From Hydractinia symbiolongicarpus (taxonomy: Eukaryota > Cnidaria > Hydrozoa > Anthoathecata > Hydractiniidae): a stretch of 64,000 bases of DNA. The first letter of the stretch is position 1. Every line of letters begins with the position of its first letter. The translations under genes and the position numbers were made by a program. Positions 11,901 through 24,800 of this stretch are shown here, in pieces. Location of the stretch: NCBI RefSeq assembly GCF_029227915.1, contig NC_079879.1:20104501-20168500 (forward strand). Reading direction: 5' to 3'. The notes beneath the pieces are model-generated. The model was not told the origin of the DNA, did not search any database, and saw nothing but the letters and a program-made list of their open reading frames with translations.

Positions 11901-14900
11901 TATTTTTGACTTGGTATAGGTCTGTAGGCCAGTATGGCCCCACCCTGTTGTATCCAAAAAGTTTAATAGTTAGAACATAAAACTTGATCAGTTTTTAGTT
12001 TTATATTGATATAATGAAATTCCAAAAAAAGTCATTTATGATGTTATCACTTTCAGTATAGCATCATAAATATAAGGTTTACCTGAAAACAATAAGTTGC
12101 AAACGGAAATTTTTGTAATAAATCTCTTACCAAATGTGTACAAAATTATTTACATAATAAATAGAAAATATATTGGGAGAATTTGTGCACAGTCTGAGGA
12201 CTGTTATGTACAAAATACTGAAATTTCATTAAGTTGATCTTTATTTTTTCCAAACTCTGGTCTGCAAAACATACAACTTGTCTCCACACATTTCAGCTAA
12301 TATTTTATATTTAAAATTTAAAAAAATTACATGGCATTTGAAAAATTTAATTTCAGATGGTGTACCAATGTCAATGTCTTACCCTCATTATTCTGGCTTT
12401 TTGCTACCAGATGACAGGAATGTAGGTCTGATGAGACAAACTATAAAAAAATTTCAACATACAAGATTCTGCACAACCTTTTTTCCTTGGCAATTTTTTT
12501 GATCAACATCAACCCAATTGTTTCTCTGGTGATTTTGAAATTCTTATGTAATTTTTGCACAAAAAAAATTTTTTGGTTTTGTATTTCACAATTTCTTAGA
12601 TTACGCAATATCTGCAGCATAGGTAGACAAGTTTGAATTCTTTTTATGGTCAAGAATATAAACATGTTTTGTAATGATAATTAAAACAAGTTTCATTTGT
12701 GTTTAGGATTGGCAGTAAAGTGCTTTTGGCAAGTCTTTCTATCAATATACCACCAGGTAAAAGCTCAATGGAAGAATATCTTAGTTATGATTCTGTTTTG
12801 TCTGAAAAGGATCGAAGGCTGGCGACATTGTTAGGTTTGATATCACTTCCAACAAGAAAGTCTGTTCTCAATGATGTGGTAAGTGTATTGAGTATTACTC
12901 TCATAAATTAATTATAAAATAATGTATCTAGTCAGTCCAGCTCAATGCAAATAACAAGTGCCCCATAACAAACAAGTGAAGTTCTCAGCAATTAGTTTTT
13001 ATTGGGTTATTTTTTAACGTTTTTAATGCAAGTCTAAAATGGCGTTTACAGGAGGAAAAATGATGTCATGCAGTCAAATACATGCCATAACTAATTTCGC
13101 AGTATCTTTGTGTGTGATAGCATTGTATTTTTTTTGCTTGTCATATTTTTGCATTGAAGACAAGTAGGGGACATTTAAACACGAGAATCGAGCATCTGAA
13201 CTCAATCTTTTTAAATGACATTAAAATGTTATTAATTTTTTTGTAATTGAAAGTTTATTTTTAAGACATTAAAATATAAGGGAGACAATTTTTTGAAAGT
13301 GTTGTGTGAATTGTCAAACGCATATCAAAATCAAATCACAAGCAACAGCATTTTAACAAAAAAAGGAATACAAAACTATAATAATAAAACATTTTTTAAA
13401 AGTAACGTTTTACCAACAATTTCATACAACAAGAACAGTCAGGTATAACGAAAGAATTTGATAATTTGTAGATCTGCAGTGTTTTGTCTAATTCGATTTC
13501 CACGTGCTCTGCGAGAGGAATTTGATTGATAAAACACAAACCTGTCATCTAAAATCTTCTAATTTTTATTTTTTCAACACGTAATTTTGTTTTTCAACCT
13601 AGTTTTTTTTGTTTTGTTTTTAAGTTGTAAACGAAGCAAGGCTACTGAGGCTTCACACCAAATACCAAATTTAGTCCATACGCCTTGATAGATGATTCTG
13701 AGAACTTTCTTTCCTTTTGTTATGTTATATTGCCTTCATTGTAGAAATTGTTAAAGCCCCTAGCCTTTGTGTATTTTAATTTCCCTAAGTGTTACCAATA
13801 CGAAAAATGGACTCTGCAAAGACTTGTTTAGGCAAATGCTTATACCTTTGCATAGGCATAGTTGTATTCTAGTTATGTAAAAGAAAATTATTTAAGAAAC
13901 TGAAAAAAGTTGTATAATGTACCCTGTACATGTATTGTGGTTCGTAGATGTTGAAGTTCCTGCATGAACTTTGTTTTCACTTTCAAATGATTTCAAAATA
14001 ATTTTTTTTTGTAGGAAAATATTATTATTCCCTATCTTCCACCTGAGCTAAAAGATCTGTTTTATGTATTGGAATCTAAGTTCAATCCACTTCAGTTGTG
14101 CAAGAAAGTAAATGAAACACTTACTACAATCAGCTCAGACGAAAACATTGCGCATTATGTAAAACCAATCCAGGAAATATCAATTATCAGAGCCCTCAAG
14201 CAGGTATAAATTTTTTTATTGGTCAATGAAGTGAGGATTTTTGTAGCTACTTTTGTTTTTTACTGAAACGCTCTGAGGATTTTATTAACAAGAAGTTTCT
14301 CTTTTCATGGGAGTGCACAGGTAGATCTTATTAATTGACTTTATTTAATTTTATTAGATTTCTCAAGTGTATGAAAGTATGTCGTTTGAAAGATTAATGA
14401 AAATGATTCCCTTTGCTGACATTCACCAGTTGGAACACACCATTGTTATGTCAGTGAAGAAAGGTGACATGCAGATTTCGATTAATCATCAATCGAAGTC
14501 TCTTACTTTTGGTTCAGCATTGGTTGTTGCTCTAAAAGAAGAGGTTGCGGACGGCCCTTACATTCAAGTATGAATTTTTAGTTTCTTTTATTTTTCTTCT
14601 GTTTTTTTTTGTTTTTTTTAGTAAAGCTTAATCATTTTTTATAAATTTATTTTGTCTAAAACAGTATGTTGCTCACAGAGTATATGACTTTTCTATGTAG
14701 TAGTGTTCATATACATTTTGTTTTGATTTCATTTTAGGCCATGCCTTCAGAAATTTTACGAAGTCAGCTGTGTTCATTGGCTGAAGGTGTAAACGAGGCG
14801 TATGCATTGATCAACCCTGAGACAATCGTAAAAGAGTTCCAACAAACGCGAGAGCAACTTGTTTCCCAGTACATGAGACAAGAACGCAAAGAACATATGC

Positions 14901-17900
14901 ATTTGTTGAATCGAAAGTCTGTAATTGAGGCACGAAAAGAAAAAATTGAGAACATGAGAACAAATCAGGTACTAGGACATATATTTTAGGAAAAATCTTT
15001 ACCCTAATTACTCCTTTCCCAAATCCCGTTAGGGTTAAATTGTTAATTTTTTTAAGTCTATTGGAAATTTGCGAAAATTAATTTCTCAACAACCCCTTAT
15101 AGCGAAGATACAATAAATGAACATATAATTAAACATAACCAATGATACTTCATTAAGCACATGTGGTTAGCTATTTTTTCTAAATTTGAGGAAAATCATA
15201 GCACATAAAATGTTTAGGAAGCGTGTATTCTGTCTCATCCTTTAAGAGAATGCTGTGGCACGTGAAAGACATCTTTCACGAGATTTGTATTCAATTACGT
15301 AGAGTGTGTGAACTTCATTTTAAGCATTATGTTCATGCGTGTTTTTGTGAATTCGTATGTATAGGAGAGACTTGAAAAACGCCAAGCACGACAGTATGAA
15401 GCGAAATTAAGAGAAGCAGAAGAGAAGCGTTTGGAAATCGAGCGTGAAAAGAGAGAGAAAGAACGAAGGGTACAAGAAATGAAAGAAATCCAGAAACAAC
15501 AAGTGTGGGATCGTGTTGAATCTCTGCGTGGAACTGATGTCGGCAAGAGAGCATTCAAGAATCTTTCAGCTAAGGTAAGCAATCGCTTAATTATGTAGAC
15601 GGCCTAAGGTTAGTACTTCTTTTTGTACCCAAGGATTCATTAAGATATACATGAAATAGTCGACATTCTATTCAATGAAGAAAGTACAAAGAGTTACATG
15701 TTTTTAATGTTTACCACCAGGAAAATTCATGTGTTCAAATTTTTTTTTAGTATTTTTTGTGCTAACACTAACAATTAAGCAGAGTGACTGAAAAATTTTC
15801 ACATGACTAGAGCTGCACTTATTACTAAATACACTGGTACTATCTGCTTAAGAGAAGTCTAGGGCGAAAAATATTATTTATATAATTTTTCATGTGGTAT
15901 TGCAACCTTAGGAAATTGATGAAATGGATCCAGAAGATATTTTACAGCGACAGTATGAACAACTGGATCGCGAGAAGCGTGAACAAATGTTGAAACTTCG
16001 AACGCAAGAAAAAAGAATCGACCACTTAGTGCGCGCTATGAGAATGGAAGAAATACCTCTACTTGAAAAGTTCCTCTCTGAGAAGAAAATTAAGGATGAA
16101 GAAGACTGGGAGCGAGAAGAGGAAGAAAGAGTAGGTTTTTTTTCTCTATGCTCCAAAGATATTCCATGATCCAGTTTTATTAATCCAAAGAATTAGCGCA
16201 ATAATTCAAGCCAGCAAGAATATTACCTTCAACGAAATAAGGGCGTCATGGCCAATTTGAGGACACTTTAGGGTCGTCATCTCTACATAAAAATTTACAA
16301 TTCTTGAATTTCTTTGTTTATTAACTGGCATGGTGGAAGTTGTAATTAAAGGACACTTTATGAACTGTGCTATCAACGGTTTTGACATAGTTAACTAGAG
16401 TATACAATAAAAAATCTTTCAGGAAAGAATGTGAACCTGGATTGATGTGTATTTTGTTTTTAGATTAAAAATGCTGCAAAAGATCACCAGCTTGCAATAA
16501 AAGCAAAAGATAGATTGCAAAGAATGCAAGATGATAAAGAAGAGTTCTTAAACAACCTCTTTGGAAATCGCCATTCAGAATATGAGGTATCGTGATTTTT
16601 CCAGCCTTATTGTTTTGTACTCTACATTAAGCTATCCTATTAAACGTTACATCAAAACTCTGGTTATTAGGCGCGGTTGCAAGAATTTGACAATAATCTT
16701 GAGAAGGTGAGGAAAGAAAGACTTGAACAGCGTAAGAAGCAACGTATGGCTCAGAGAAGACAAGATTTCATTACAGCAAGACGTGAACAGAAACGCAAAG
16801 AACGAGAAGAACAATCACGAAGAGGTAATTTGTTGTTTTTCTGTTTTACTGAACTACAATACACATTTAACTCAAATGTTGTCAATTTGAACATCCTATT
16901 TCGAACAATTTTTTGGTGAAATCCTTTTTGTACGGCTGCTCGATTTGAACTTTCTCTAATTCGATTTCCCGAGCCCTTGTGTGCTCGAATTAGTCTGCTT
17001 CACACCTAAGAAGTCTCGTATCTGTTAGGTTGTTTCAACTTAGCACTACGGATAACTTCAAATAACACCGTCTATGTGCTTGTCACGTTTGCCAACGCTT
17101 CATTTGTGCACACGTGTTTAAATATTATAAGCAGGAAGGCGTGTCTAAATTATCATGTGCACGATTTTTAAATTAGAAAAAGAAGCTGAAGAGGAAAGGA
17201 AACGGAAAGCAGAAGAGGAGGAGAGAATAAGACGTGAGGAAAAGAGAAAAGCGTTAGATGAAGTTGCGCGAAAGCAGCGGGAAAAGGAGGCTGAAATTGA
17301 GGAGAAGTTGCGTCAACAACAATCATCTTCATCAACGAAATACGAGCCTCCTTCATCAAGAGGTAATTTCACGTGTTTTTTTCGAAATACAAGCACGGCT
17401 TAAACACTCACATTAATTACACAAATAATTCTTTATATTCTCAGAACCGAACCATTGGCGTCGCGAGGATGCTAAGAGTGGTACACCGAACTCTTCTGGA
17501 AGTGTAACTGGTGGAAAATATGTTCCTCCTAGTAGAAGAAGACCTGCTGAAGCTACTCCACGTGATTTCGAAGGTATGTCTTTTTTTAAAGGAAAAAAAG
17601 TTAATGTACTCAAAATCTTTGTTGAATGATTTATTTTTTGTCTAATAGATGGCCCACGACGCGATGACCGTGGCTTTGATCGCCGTGATGACCGTGGCTT
17701 CGATCGCAGAGACGACCGTGGCATCGATCGCAGAGACGACCGTGGCTTCGATCGCAGAGACGACCGTGGATTTGATCGCAGAGACGACCGTGGATTTGAT
17801 CGCAGAGACGACCGTGGATTTGATCGCAGAGACGACCGTGGATTTGATCGCAGAGACGACCGCGGCTTTGATCGCAGAGACGACCGTGGCTTTGGGCGAA

Positions 17901-18471
17901 GAGAAGATCGTGGTTTTGAGCGCAGGGACGACCGTAATTTCGAGCGAAGAGACGATCGCGGTTTCGATCGAAGAGATGAGCGCGGTGATGCTTGGCGTCG
18001 AGATAATGGCGGCCGTCCTCCAGCAGACAAGAGAGATGACAGATTCGGCGATTCTCCTCAAGTTGGACGATCTGGAGGTTGGCGCGGTGATAGTGGAAAT
18101 ACGTCGGGTGGAGGTAGCTGGAGGTCCAGCGACGGTGGACGCTCAGAAGGTGGGCTTATTTTTTTTAGTTGTTTTTTCGCTTAAACGAAAATCTGATATT
18201 GTAAGGAATGTGGTAAGGATGTTTTGCAACGCCTAAGAACATGCGTATGGTAGTTTTTAATACGTGTGTATGTTTCATCTGAAAACAATCCGATTCACTG
18301 CTTGCACCTAAAAGTAAACAGGAAATAATTTAAGATTTTTTCATTTTAGGCCGCTCTTGGCAAGCAAGTCGAGTGCGATCTGATCGTGACAGAGAAGATA
18401 AGGAAGAGAGAGGCCCACCACGTGATCAATTAAAAGAGGGCGATGAAGGCTGGACTACTGTTACACGTTGA
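5931..18471 (+). CDS. EIF3A: Eukaryotic translation initiation factor 3 subunit A, complete, 17 coding exons
   Basis: eIF3a is the scaffold subunit of the eIF3 complex, which binds the 40S ribosome during initiation. Coding exons: 5931-5979, 9226-9550, 10918-11081, 11187-11386, 11660-11868, 12707-12878, 14015-14203, 14358-14567, 14738-14968, 15365-15574, 15912-16130, 16464-16586, 16671-16824, 17177-17362, 17445-17573, 17649-18149, 18350-18471. They total 3393 nt (1130 aa) with consistent phases and GT/AG ends. The start [16 protein letters not shown] matches the human [19 protein letters not shown]-region similarity runs through exons 2-9 and a charged coiled coil follows in exons 9-14. Exon 16 has about 13 copies of a DDRGFDRR octapeptide, the counterpart of the human DDDRGPRRG decapeptides. 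The end, EGWTTVTR, matches human DGWTTVRR. The protein is shorter than human (1382 aa), mainly in the repeat tail. Confidence 0.95.
7831..8021. repeat. 28-bp direct repeat pair in eIF3a intron 1
   Basis: 7831-7858 and 7994-8021 share TATTTGCCATGGTRAAATTG followed by TACACAAA, with one mismatch, 163 bp apart. The second copy ends about 20 bp before the SINE-like segment. Confidence 0.6.
8034..8240 (+). mobile_element. Possible tRNA-derived SINE in eIF3a intron 1
   Basis: A tRNA-like head begins near 8040. TAGCCATGTGG resembles an RNA polymerase III A box, and GGTTGAAATTCC (about 8094) resembles a B box (GGTTCGANTCC) about 45 bp later. An unrelated body of about 130 bp follows. I could not fold the head into a functional tRNA. 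A degenerate tRNA pseudogene is the alternative. Confidence 0.4.
9869..10870 (+). mobile_element. Penelope-like element fossil: reverse transcriptase plus GIY-YIG endonuclease
   Basis: This lies in eIF3a intron 2, ending about 50 bp before exon 3. Plus-strand frames, broken by shifts and stops, give [15 protein letters not shown] (from 9869) and the reverse-transcriptase catalytic box [10 protein letters not shown] (YVDD at 9955-9966). [10 protein letters not shown] then leads into [18 protein letters not shown] (from 10074). A C-terminal [19 protein letters not shown] (about 10583-10640) has the GIY-YIG nuclease form, and [12 protein letters not shown] lies near the end. Reverse transcriptase followed by GIY-YIG is the domain order of Penelope-like elements. 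The copy is inactive. The 5' part and any terminal repeats were not found. Confidence 0.75.
17661..17955 (+). repeat. 24-bp coding minisatellite in eIF3a exon 16
   Basis: A 24-bp unit beginning GACGACCGTGGNTTTGATCG is repeated about 12-13 times and encodes DDRGFDRR. Several consecutive central units (about 17760-17860) are identical or nearly so at DNA level. This suggests recent unit turnover rather than codon-level selection alone. The unit keeps frames open on both strands, which produces long spurious reading frames. Confidence 0.9.
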
Positions 18472-18821
18472 ATTTGTAATATGATATATGCAAGCAAATA
18501 GAATTATAGTGTGTAGTAATTGTTGTTTCTTCTGTGAATGCTCTGAATAGTGAATTATAATATGTTGAAAAGTTCTAGGTGTGAGGAGAGATGTGATGTT
18601 TGTATGAACATACTTTTCATTTCTTAAATAAAACACATAATAAATTTAGAAAGTGCTTTTTGTAACACATCCGTTTTACCTCACAAATCAACTTTTTTGT
18701 CTTCTGAACCTCATGCATGAAGAAAGAATATTAAATTTTGCATAAGGTAAAATATATTTACGGCTCGTGTTACACTTACTAGAAAATAAAAAACTAAGAA
18801 AAGATTTATACAGCGGATGTT
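18472..18821 (+). terminator. eIF3a 3'UTR and polyadenylation signal, then PCGF1-like promoter region
   Basis: AATAAA at 18627-18632 lies about 155 bp after the eIF3a stop and is the probable cleavage signal. The next gene starts at 18822 on the same strand, so the intergenic space is under 200 bp. Its promoter must be compact, or its first exon may be trans-spliced. Confidence 0.65.
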
Positions 18822-21800
18822 ATGGAGCCCCTTATGGTATGTCATATTCTTCTTTGCAATTTCAAATGTTAATTTAGTTTTTTAGTAAATTATGTCAGTT
18901 GGTTTCTGTGAGGATATCCATCCCCGTTGTCGTTGATATCATTTTTTATATTTTATTTAGAAAAAAATCAAAATTCGTTCGCTGAATCCGCATCTTGTGT
19001 GTTTGCTATGTGCAGGCTACTTTGTGGACACAACAACTATCGTGGAATGTTTACACACGTGTAAGAAAATTATTTACTCGTATTCTACAAAAATTTAGTG
19101 TGGTTTCTAAAACATCTAAATGTAACTGTTAAACCCTAAGTAATTGCTCTTCAGTGATCATCTACAAGCGACTTCTACTTCACACCTAGTTGTGAGAGGT
19201 GATATGCAAGTATTATTTAAGCCGGTTTATGACGTCAAGAACTAAGCAACGTAATACTTTGTACGAATCAAAAAATATACGAAAAATAAACAATTATTGT
19301 TTTTTTCTGAGTCTGTATATAGCTTTAAAAAATCAGGAACCTGTAATATATGATTAATTTCGAGATTTTTATTGGTTCATATAAAGCTTTCCTTCTGCAA
19401 ACGCTTGGAAGTTCACCTGACTTAATTTCTCCAGCAAAAAAAAGCTTCTAGTTCGCTTGCTCAAAAATGGAAGCGAAGGAAAATTGTTTTTAAAGATTTG
19501 AGAAAAATTGTTGTGGATTTTTTTCTGTGACAATCATTTCGTCACAGCCATCGTTGGTGTAAAAGATTCGTTTTTATCTCTGATGTAGCTTTTTAGGGTC
19601 TTTTTAAGTTACCTTCGCAACGGTTTTGGTAGATCGGCAAAAAAAAATTCATGTGAATTTTCAAACACTGGAAACTTAGCAAACGCAAGAAATGTAACAT
19701 AGAAACAGCTTTGTTTTTAGTTTGCAAGAGTTGTATCGTCCGGTACTTACAGACTCGAAAACATTGTCCAGCTTGCGGTATACTTATACACGAAACGGAA
19801 CCTCTTTCAAAGCTAAAGTATGTTCCTTCTTTGTACTTACTTATTCAGTTGATATCACCTAATATATCACAAGCAGCAAGGCAACCAGACTTTTCAGATT
19901 TATTTTGAAAAATGTAGCATTGGCTTTTAGACTGGACCGAACCATGCAAGATGTCGTAGCAAAACTTCTTCCACATGTAGTCGAAGGTGAGCCGGCTACA
20001 ACCATTCTGATTTCTAATGCACGCTTTTTTTATAAGAATATCAAAATTCTAACCAGACGGGTCATTATTGTTCTAAACAATAGACCTATTGTGTTTAACC
20101 TAAAATCCCAGCTTGATATTTTTATAAAGCATATTCTTATAAAAGAAACACGTACTTATTTCATGATTTTTTTATAATACTAGTTGGTGGCCCGTGGAAA
20201 AATCTACGGGTGTTTCGCCTGTCCTTTTTTAAAACAAATTGCGTGCGTCTCGCTACTTGTGGTACCATTTTGCGTGGCAGACGTATACGGGTATAATAAT
20301 ATAGATGTTTATGCATTGACCAAACGCTTATGCATGAATTAGGCTACTAAACGCTGAAGCTCACTAAGAATGTTTTAGTGAATGACTTTTTTTTATTGCA
20401 GATGAAAGAAAAAGAGAAGCAGAGTTCTACGCGAAAATTAACAATGTAAAATTAAAAGGTAAGCATGTGTTTACACCTTTTCATGTTCGCAACAGCAATA
20501 TGAACGTGTTATGCGCGTGTTAATAATTGGTTGTAGAAGCTGACAAAAAAACCTTTTATTTAGACAGTTTCTTTTGTGTAAGCTGTGGATTTATCCTTTT
20601 TGAATTTTTTGTTGTTGCCAGTCATCAAAAAAGTTTGAAACTCCACAACCGCTCTTAAGAAAAGTATATCTTTTAGCATTATAAAATCCTCGCAAAACGT
20701 TGCGTGAAATTTTTGCACTAAATTTGGTGCACTGACTAACTTTTTTCGCGAAAACGTTGTTACGATTAACATGACGCCATAAGCTAAGCATCGTAATAGA
20801 GACATCAATTTAGAGTTTAAAATGTGCTGGTGTAAGCTTTATTTTTTTTCAGATAAACGAAAGGTTGTTGCTGCGAAGCCGGATTATGATTTCTCAAACT
20901 TTTCAAATTCGCATCGTTATGATAACCAAATAAATATATGCTTGGAGTTGGATAAGTGAGTTTATATATTTGTCGAGTTAAACTGAACAAAAGTGTAGTG
21001 TATGCTCTTAATAACTGGAACCTTGGAAGGACCTTTTTCTTCATCTTAGTAGGTTTGCTTTCTCTTTGTTTCTATTTCTCAAAGATTTCGTGTTTTTTGA
21101 ACATCGCGCCCACTAATTTTATAATTTTTTTGTGCAGTTTCCTTAGTTGTTAACATGAAATCTAACATGACGTACATTAAAAATATATATATATATATAT
21201 ATAATCAATCGCGCGACTTTTGCACACCGTAATTGAAGTTTATTTCGCGCAATATCAGCACGCCTGTATCGCGCAAAAATTAAATTTGCACTTTTGGGAG
21301 AATAGCAATTTTAAATCTGTCATATTTTTGTGACACCATGCTGTAAAAATAATCAGGTTAATTTTTTTTCTGTATGTCATAGGTTTAGAAATGTGTTCAC
21401 ACTACATGTAACCGTACCTTTCAGTCATTACTTTTTATCTTTTTATAGAAAATATACAAATATTGGTGAAATTGAGTTAAGTGTGAGTTTTTGTTTTTCA
21501 AATTTTTATATTTAAAAGACGAATTTCTACTTGTTTGACGTAGTGTGCTGCGTTTCTTTTGTTGACATGCATGTTAACGATGCTGCCATCTAAGAGATAA
21601 AATAGTCGATGTAAAAATGAATCAAACTGTGAGAGCTATTCTCATTCCATTCATAATACAGACTCCGTAGGATCTTTCATTTTGAATGAAAAAAATAGAA
21701 ACTGAATTCCTTTTAATATAAATCTGCCACGAAATGGAAATTTTGGATTGAATTGCACCGAGTTATGGTGAAGAAAAAGAACACGTATTTAAATGTTATT

Positions 21801-24800
21801 CCGACAAATGGAATAAATTGACAAAAAAGAATGCCTAAAGCCATTTTGTTGTGTTTTTGTTGAATTATTTATTAATGTTTTTTTAACTGACCTTGAAAAA
21901 TATTATTTTTAACATTCAACACATTTTTCCTTCATATCTGTTTTTTGTTTACCCAGTAAAAATTTATCTCCATTTGTGACAATTTAATTTCGAGAATACA
22001 AAATTTTTTTTTAGATTTTTGCGATTTTGTTCGTTTTTTTAAGTTGCATACACAAAATAAGGGAAAAATAAATCGTTTAAAACTAAACGGAATCCCGGTG
22101 CAATATGTGCAATTTTTGACAAAATATTATATTGTATTCTTTTAGCCATTACACGACAAATACGTGCTTTGTTCATCTCGAGCACAAATTATTCATTTGA
22201 AAAAAATTATTCAAAGATTTTATGAACAATTACAGACTACACACCAGGTTTGCACAGTTTATTTATTTTATTCATCTACCACAGGGTCGCTGTCTCCACC
22301 TTATTAAGATTCTTAGTCTTGATCGCAAGTTACTTTCTGCAAAGTCTGTTTCAGTATTTCTTCTTTTTTCCATGAAAATCAGTTACTAAGATTTACCTGA
22401 ATGTTAAAGTCAATGAACAGCCAAATGTGTCTGACATGGAGGTATTAATGTCATGTCCCATCTGTTCGATACCTGTCACATAAATTAGCTACAATTATTT
22501 CAAGATATAATTAATTGCTTAAGGCTAGTTTCCACTCAAACGAATGTGGTCAAATCGATCGATGCTTAAGGCTAGTTTCCACTCAAACGAATGTGGTCAA
22601 ATCGATCGAATTGATGGCGATTCATTCAATTTTATTTCTAAACGATGATACAAATTTGATATGAAATAATGATATTGAATCGATAAAAAAATATTTTTAA
22701 TATTCTTTAAAAATTTCTTAGCCATTTTCCTACAAACTCTTTGCTTAGAGAGACTGGCTTTGAAACTTCTTGAGGAATTGTCCCAAGACACTGAAATCCG
22801 CCAACTTATTCTACAAATGTTATCTAAATTGCTCAACATTCATCTGCAAATAATCACTTATCGGTGATGCATTTTCATCTTTTAATGATTGCTCGTGTTA
22901 AATAGTGTATTGTTGTTGCTGCATCAAATATGAAATTAAATTTTCGTTTGTTTAAACTGTTTTCAGCCATTTTTCTCTTTTTCCCGCTTTTCAGAGAAGT
23001 TCATTTCTTCGTCGATTTGTTTACATCACGTGGGTATAAATCAATCTCATTGGATAAATTTCGATCGATCAACGAAAAAGTAGAAAGCAATCCTACTTTC
23101 GAATTCCATCGCATTCGACCGCGAGGTCGACCACATTCGTTTGAGTGGAAACCCGCCTTTACTCGTTCTCTGACTGCTTGGTTGTCCTCAGAAACTATTA
23201 TGTCGACAACCAATCAGAGCGCAGAGTAAGTGGCAGGATATTTTGTTGCATTACCTCGCTCGTCTTGTGTAACTTGCAAATACACTCAGATTTGGTCTTA
23301 CTATTTTATGGGTTGTTTTGCGTTACTAGATATGATATGTTGTTTTCATTTTTTTTATTTTCAGTTGTTTCTAACTTGCGACGGAGTTTTTTTGAATAGC
23401 GATGAAAATCTGCGACAAGTTTTTATTATTCACTGGAAGAGAAAGGTAATAGTTTTATACCGTTTTTATAAACATTGTCTAAGCTACAAAGACATTGGGA
23501 ATTAGAATACAGTTAAAATTTTTTTTAACTGAAAACCGTTAATTGAATACATCTGATAGCTACCAAGCCAATTATGGAATTAGCGTGTAAATATTATTTA
23601 CGAAAACTAGTCGTAATATTTTGATCGAAGTTATTTTGTATTATGTTTTACGATCTTGATCCTTTTATTTGGTAAGATAAAACATAGCTACGATGTTTTA
23701 CAGTGTATGCAGTTTGAAAAAAGGTGATATCCAAAACCTCTAATGAAACTGTCATTCTTGCCATACAAAAAAAACACTAAGTTATAGTGAAGCTTCAAAA
23801 CATCCTCAATTTTTTACTTCCGAGGCTTAAAAAGTGTGACTTCTTTTGCAAATTGTAATAGTATATTTTTAGGGTGTTCCTGGAAAACCTGAAATCTTTA
23901 GGCTATTTATGTTTGGCTTACAAAATTTTATTTTAGCCTTAAAAATTTTATTTTGAATAATGTTGCGTAGTTTACTTTTGAATTCGCATACAGTCTTTTG
24001 CAAGTAAGGTAGCACAACTTTCTTGTTGGTGCTAAATATATCTTTGCTATATGTAAATCCAGTATTGTTGTGTTATTCAAAGTGATATACAAATGAAAAC
24101 AGAAAGTATTTTTAAAATTAACCAAAAAGTTTTGTGTTTCGTGTTGTTGAAATTGAATTTATTGATTTTCGTTCTAGCCTCAACCGATGATACTTCACTA
24201 TAGCTTTAGAAGAAATTCTTTAAATGCAGAGGATATTGTTAGGAGCTTGCTGCAGAGTATGGTTCAAGATATTGTGAAATCTGAAAATGATACTGCTTTG
24301 AACTGGCAGAAGGAGAAGCAAGAACACATTTCAAATTCACAAATTAAATCTACTGTAAGGTATATGCCAGAGCAACAACTAGATGACAATGTTAGTACAC
24401 AGAAGGAACAAACACAAACGATAGATGTCAGTGAGATTAATATCTGGCAGAAACCAAGCCTAGTGGAAAGTGATATCCGGCAGGAACCAATCCCAGATGT
24501 AAATGATGGCCGGCAGAAGCCAGTTCCGGATAGAAATGACATCAGGCCACAAAAGAAACAAGCTCCACATAAAAATGATGTTAATATCCAGCAGGAATCA
24601 GCCCCAGATGGAATTTATATTAATACTCAGAAAAAAACAGCTCCGGATGAAAATGATATTAACACCCAGCAGAAGCCAGCCCCGAATGCAAATGACAATA
24701 AAACGGAAAAGAAACAAAGGATAGATAACACACATAAAGAACCCTCTCTAGATATAGCTAAATCGAAACAACAAGATGAAGACATTAAAATTGAATCACG

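Noticed and set aside
17413-18236. Long alternative frames on both strands over eIF3a exon 16 (195, 205 and 139 codons)
   Set aside because: They are produced by the 24-bp repeat, whose length keeps every frame periodic and free of stops. The eIF3a frame is fixed by phase and by the conserved tail.
22380-22495. Candidate PCGF1-like exon with a CPIC motif ending in a stop
   Set aside because: It fits the phase but not the family. Exons 23365-23445 and 24178-25221 give the expected RAWUL sequence, ending in [10 protein letters not shown].
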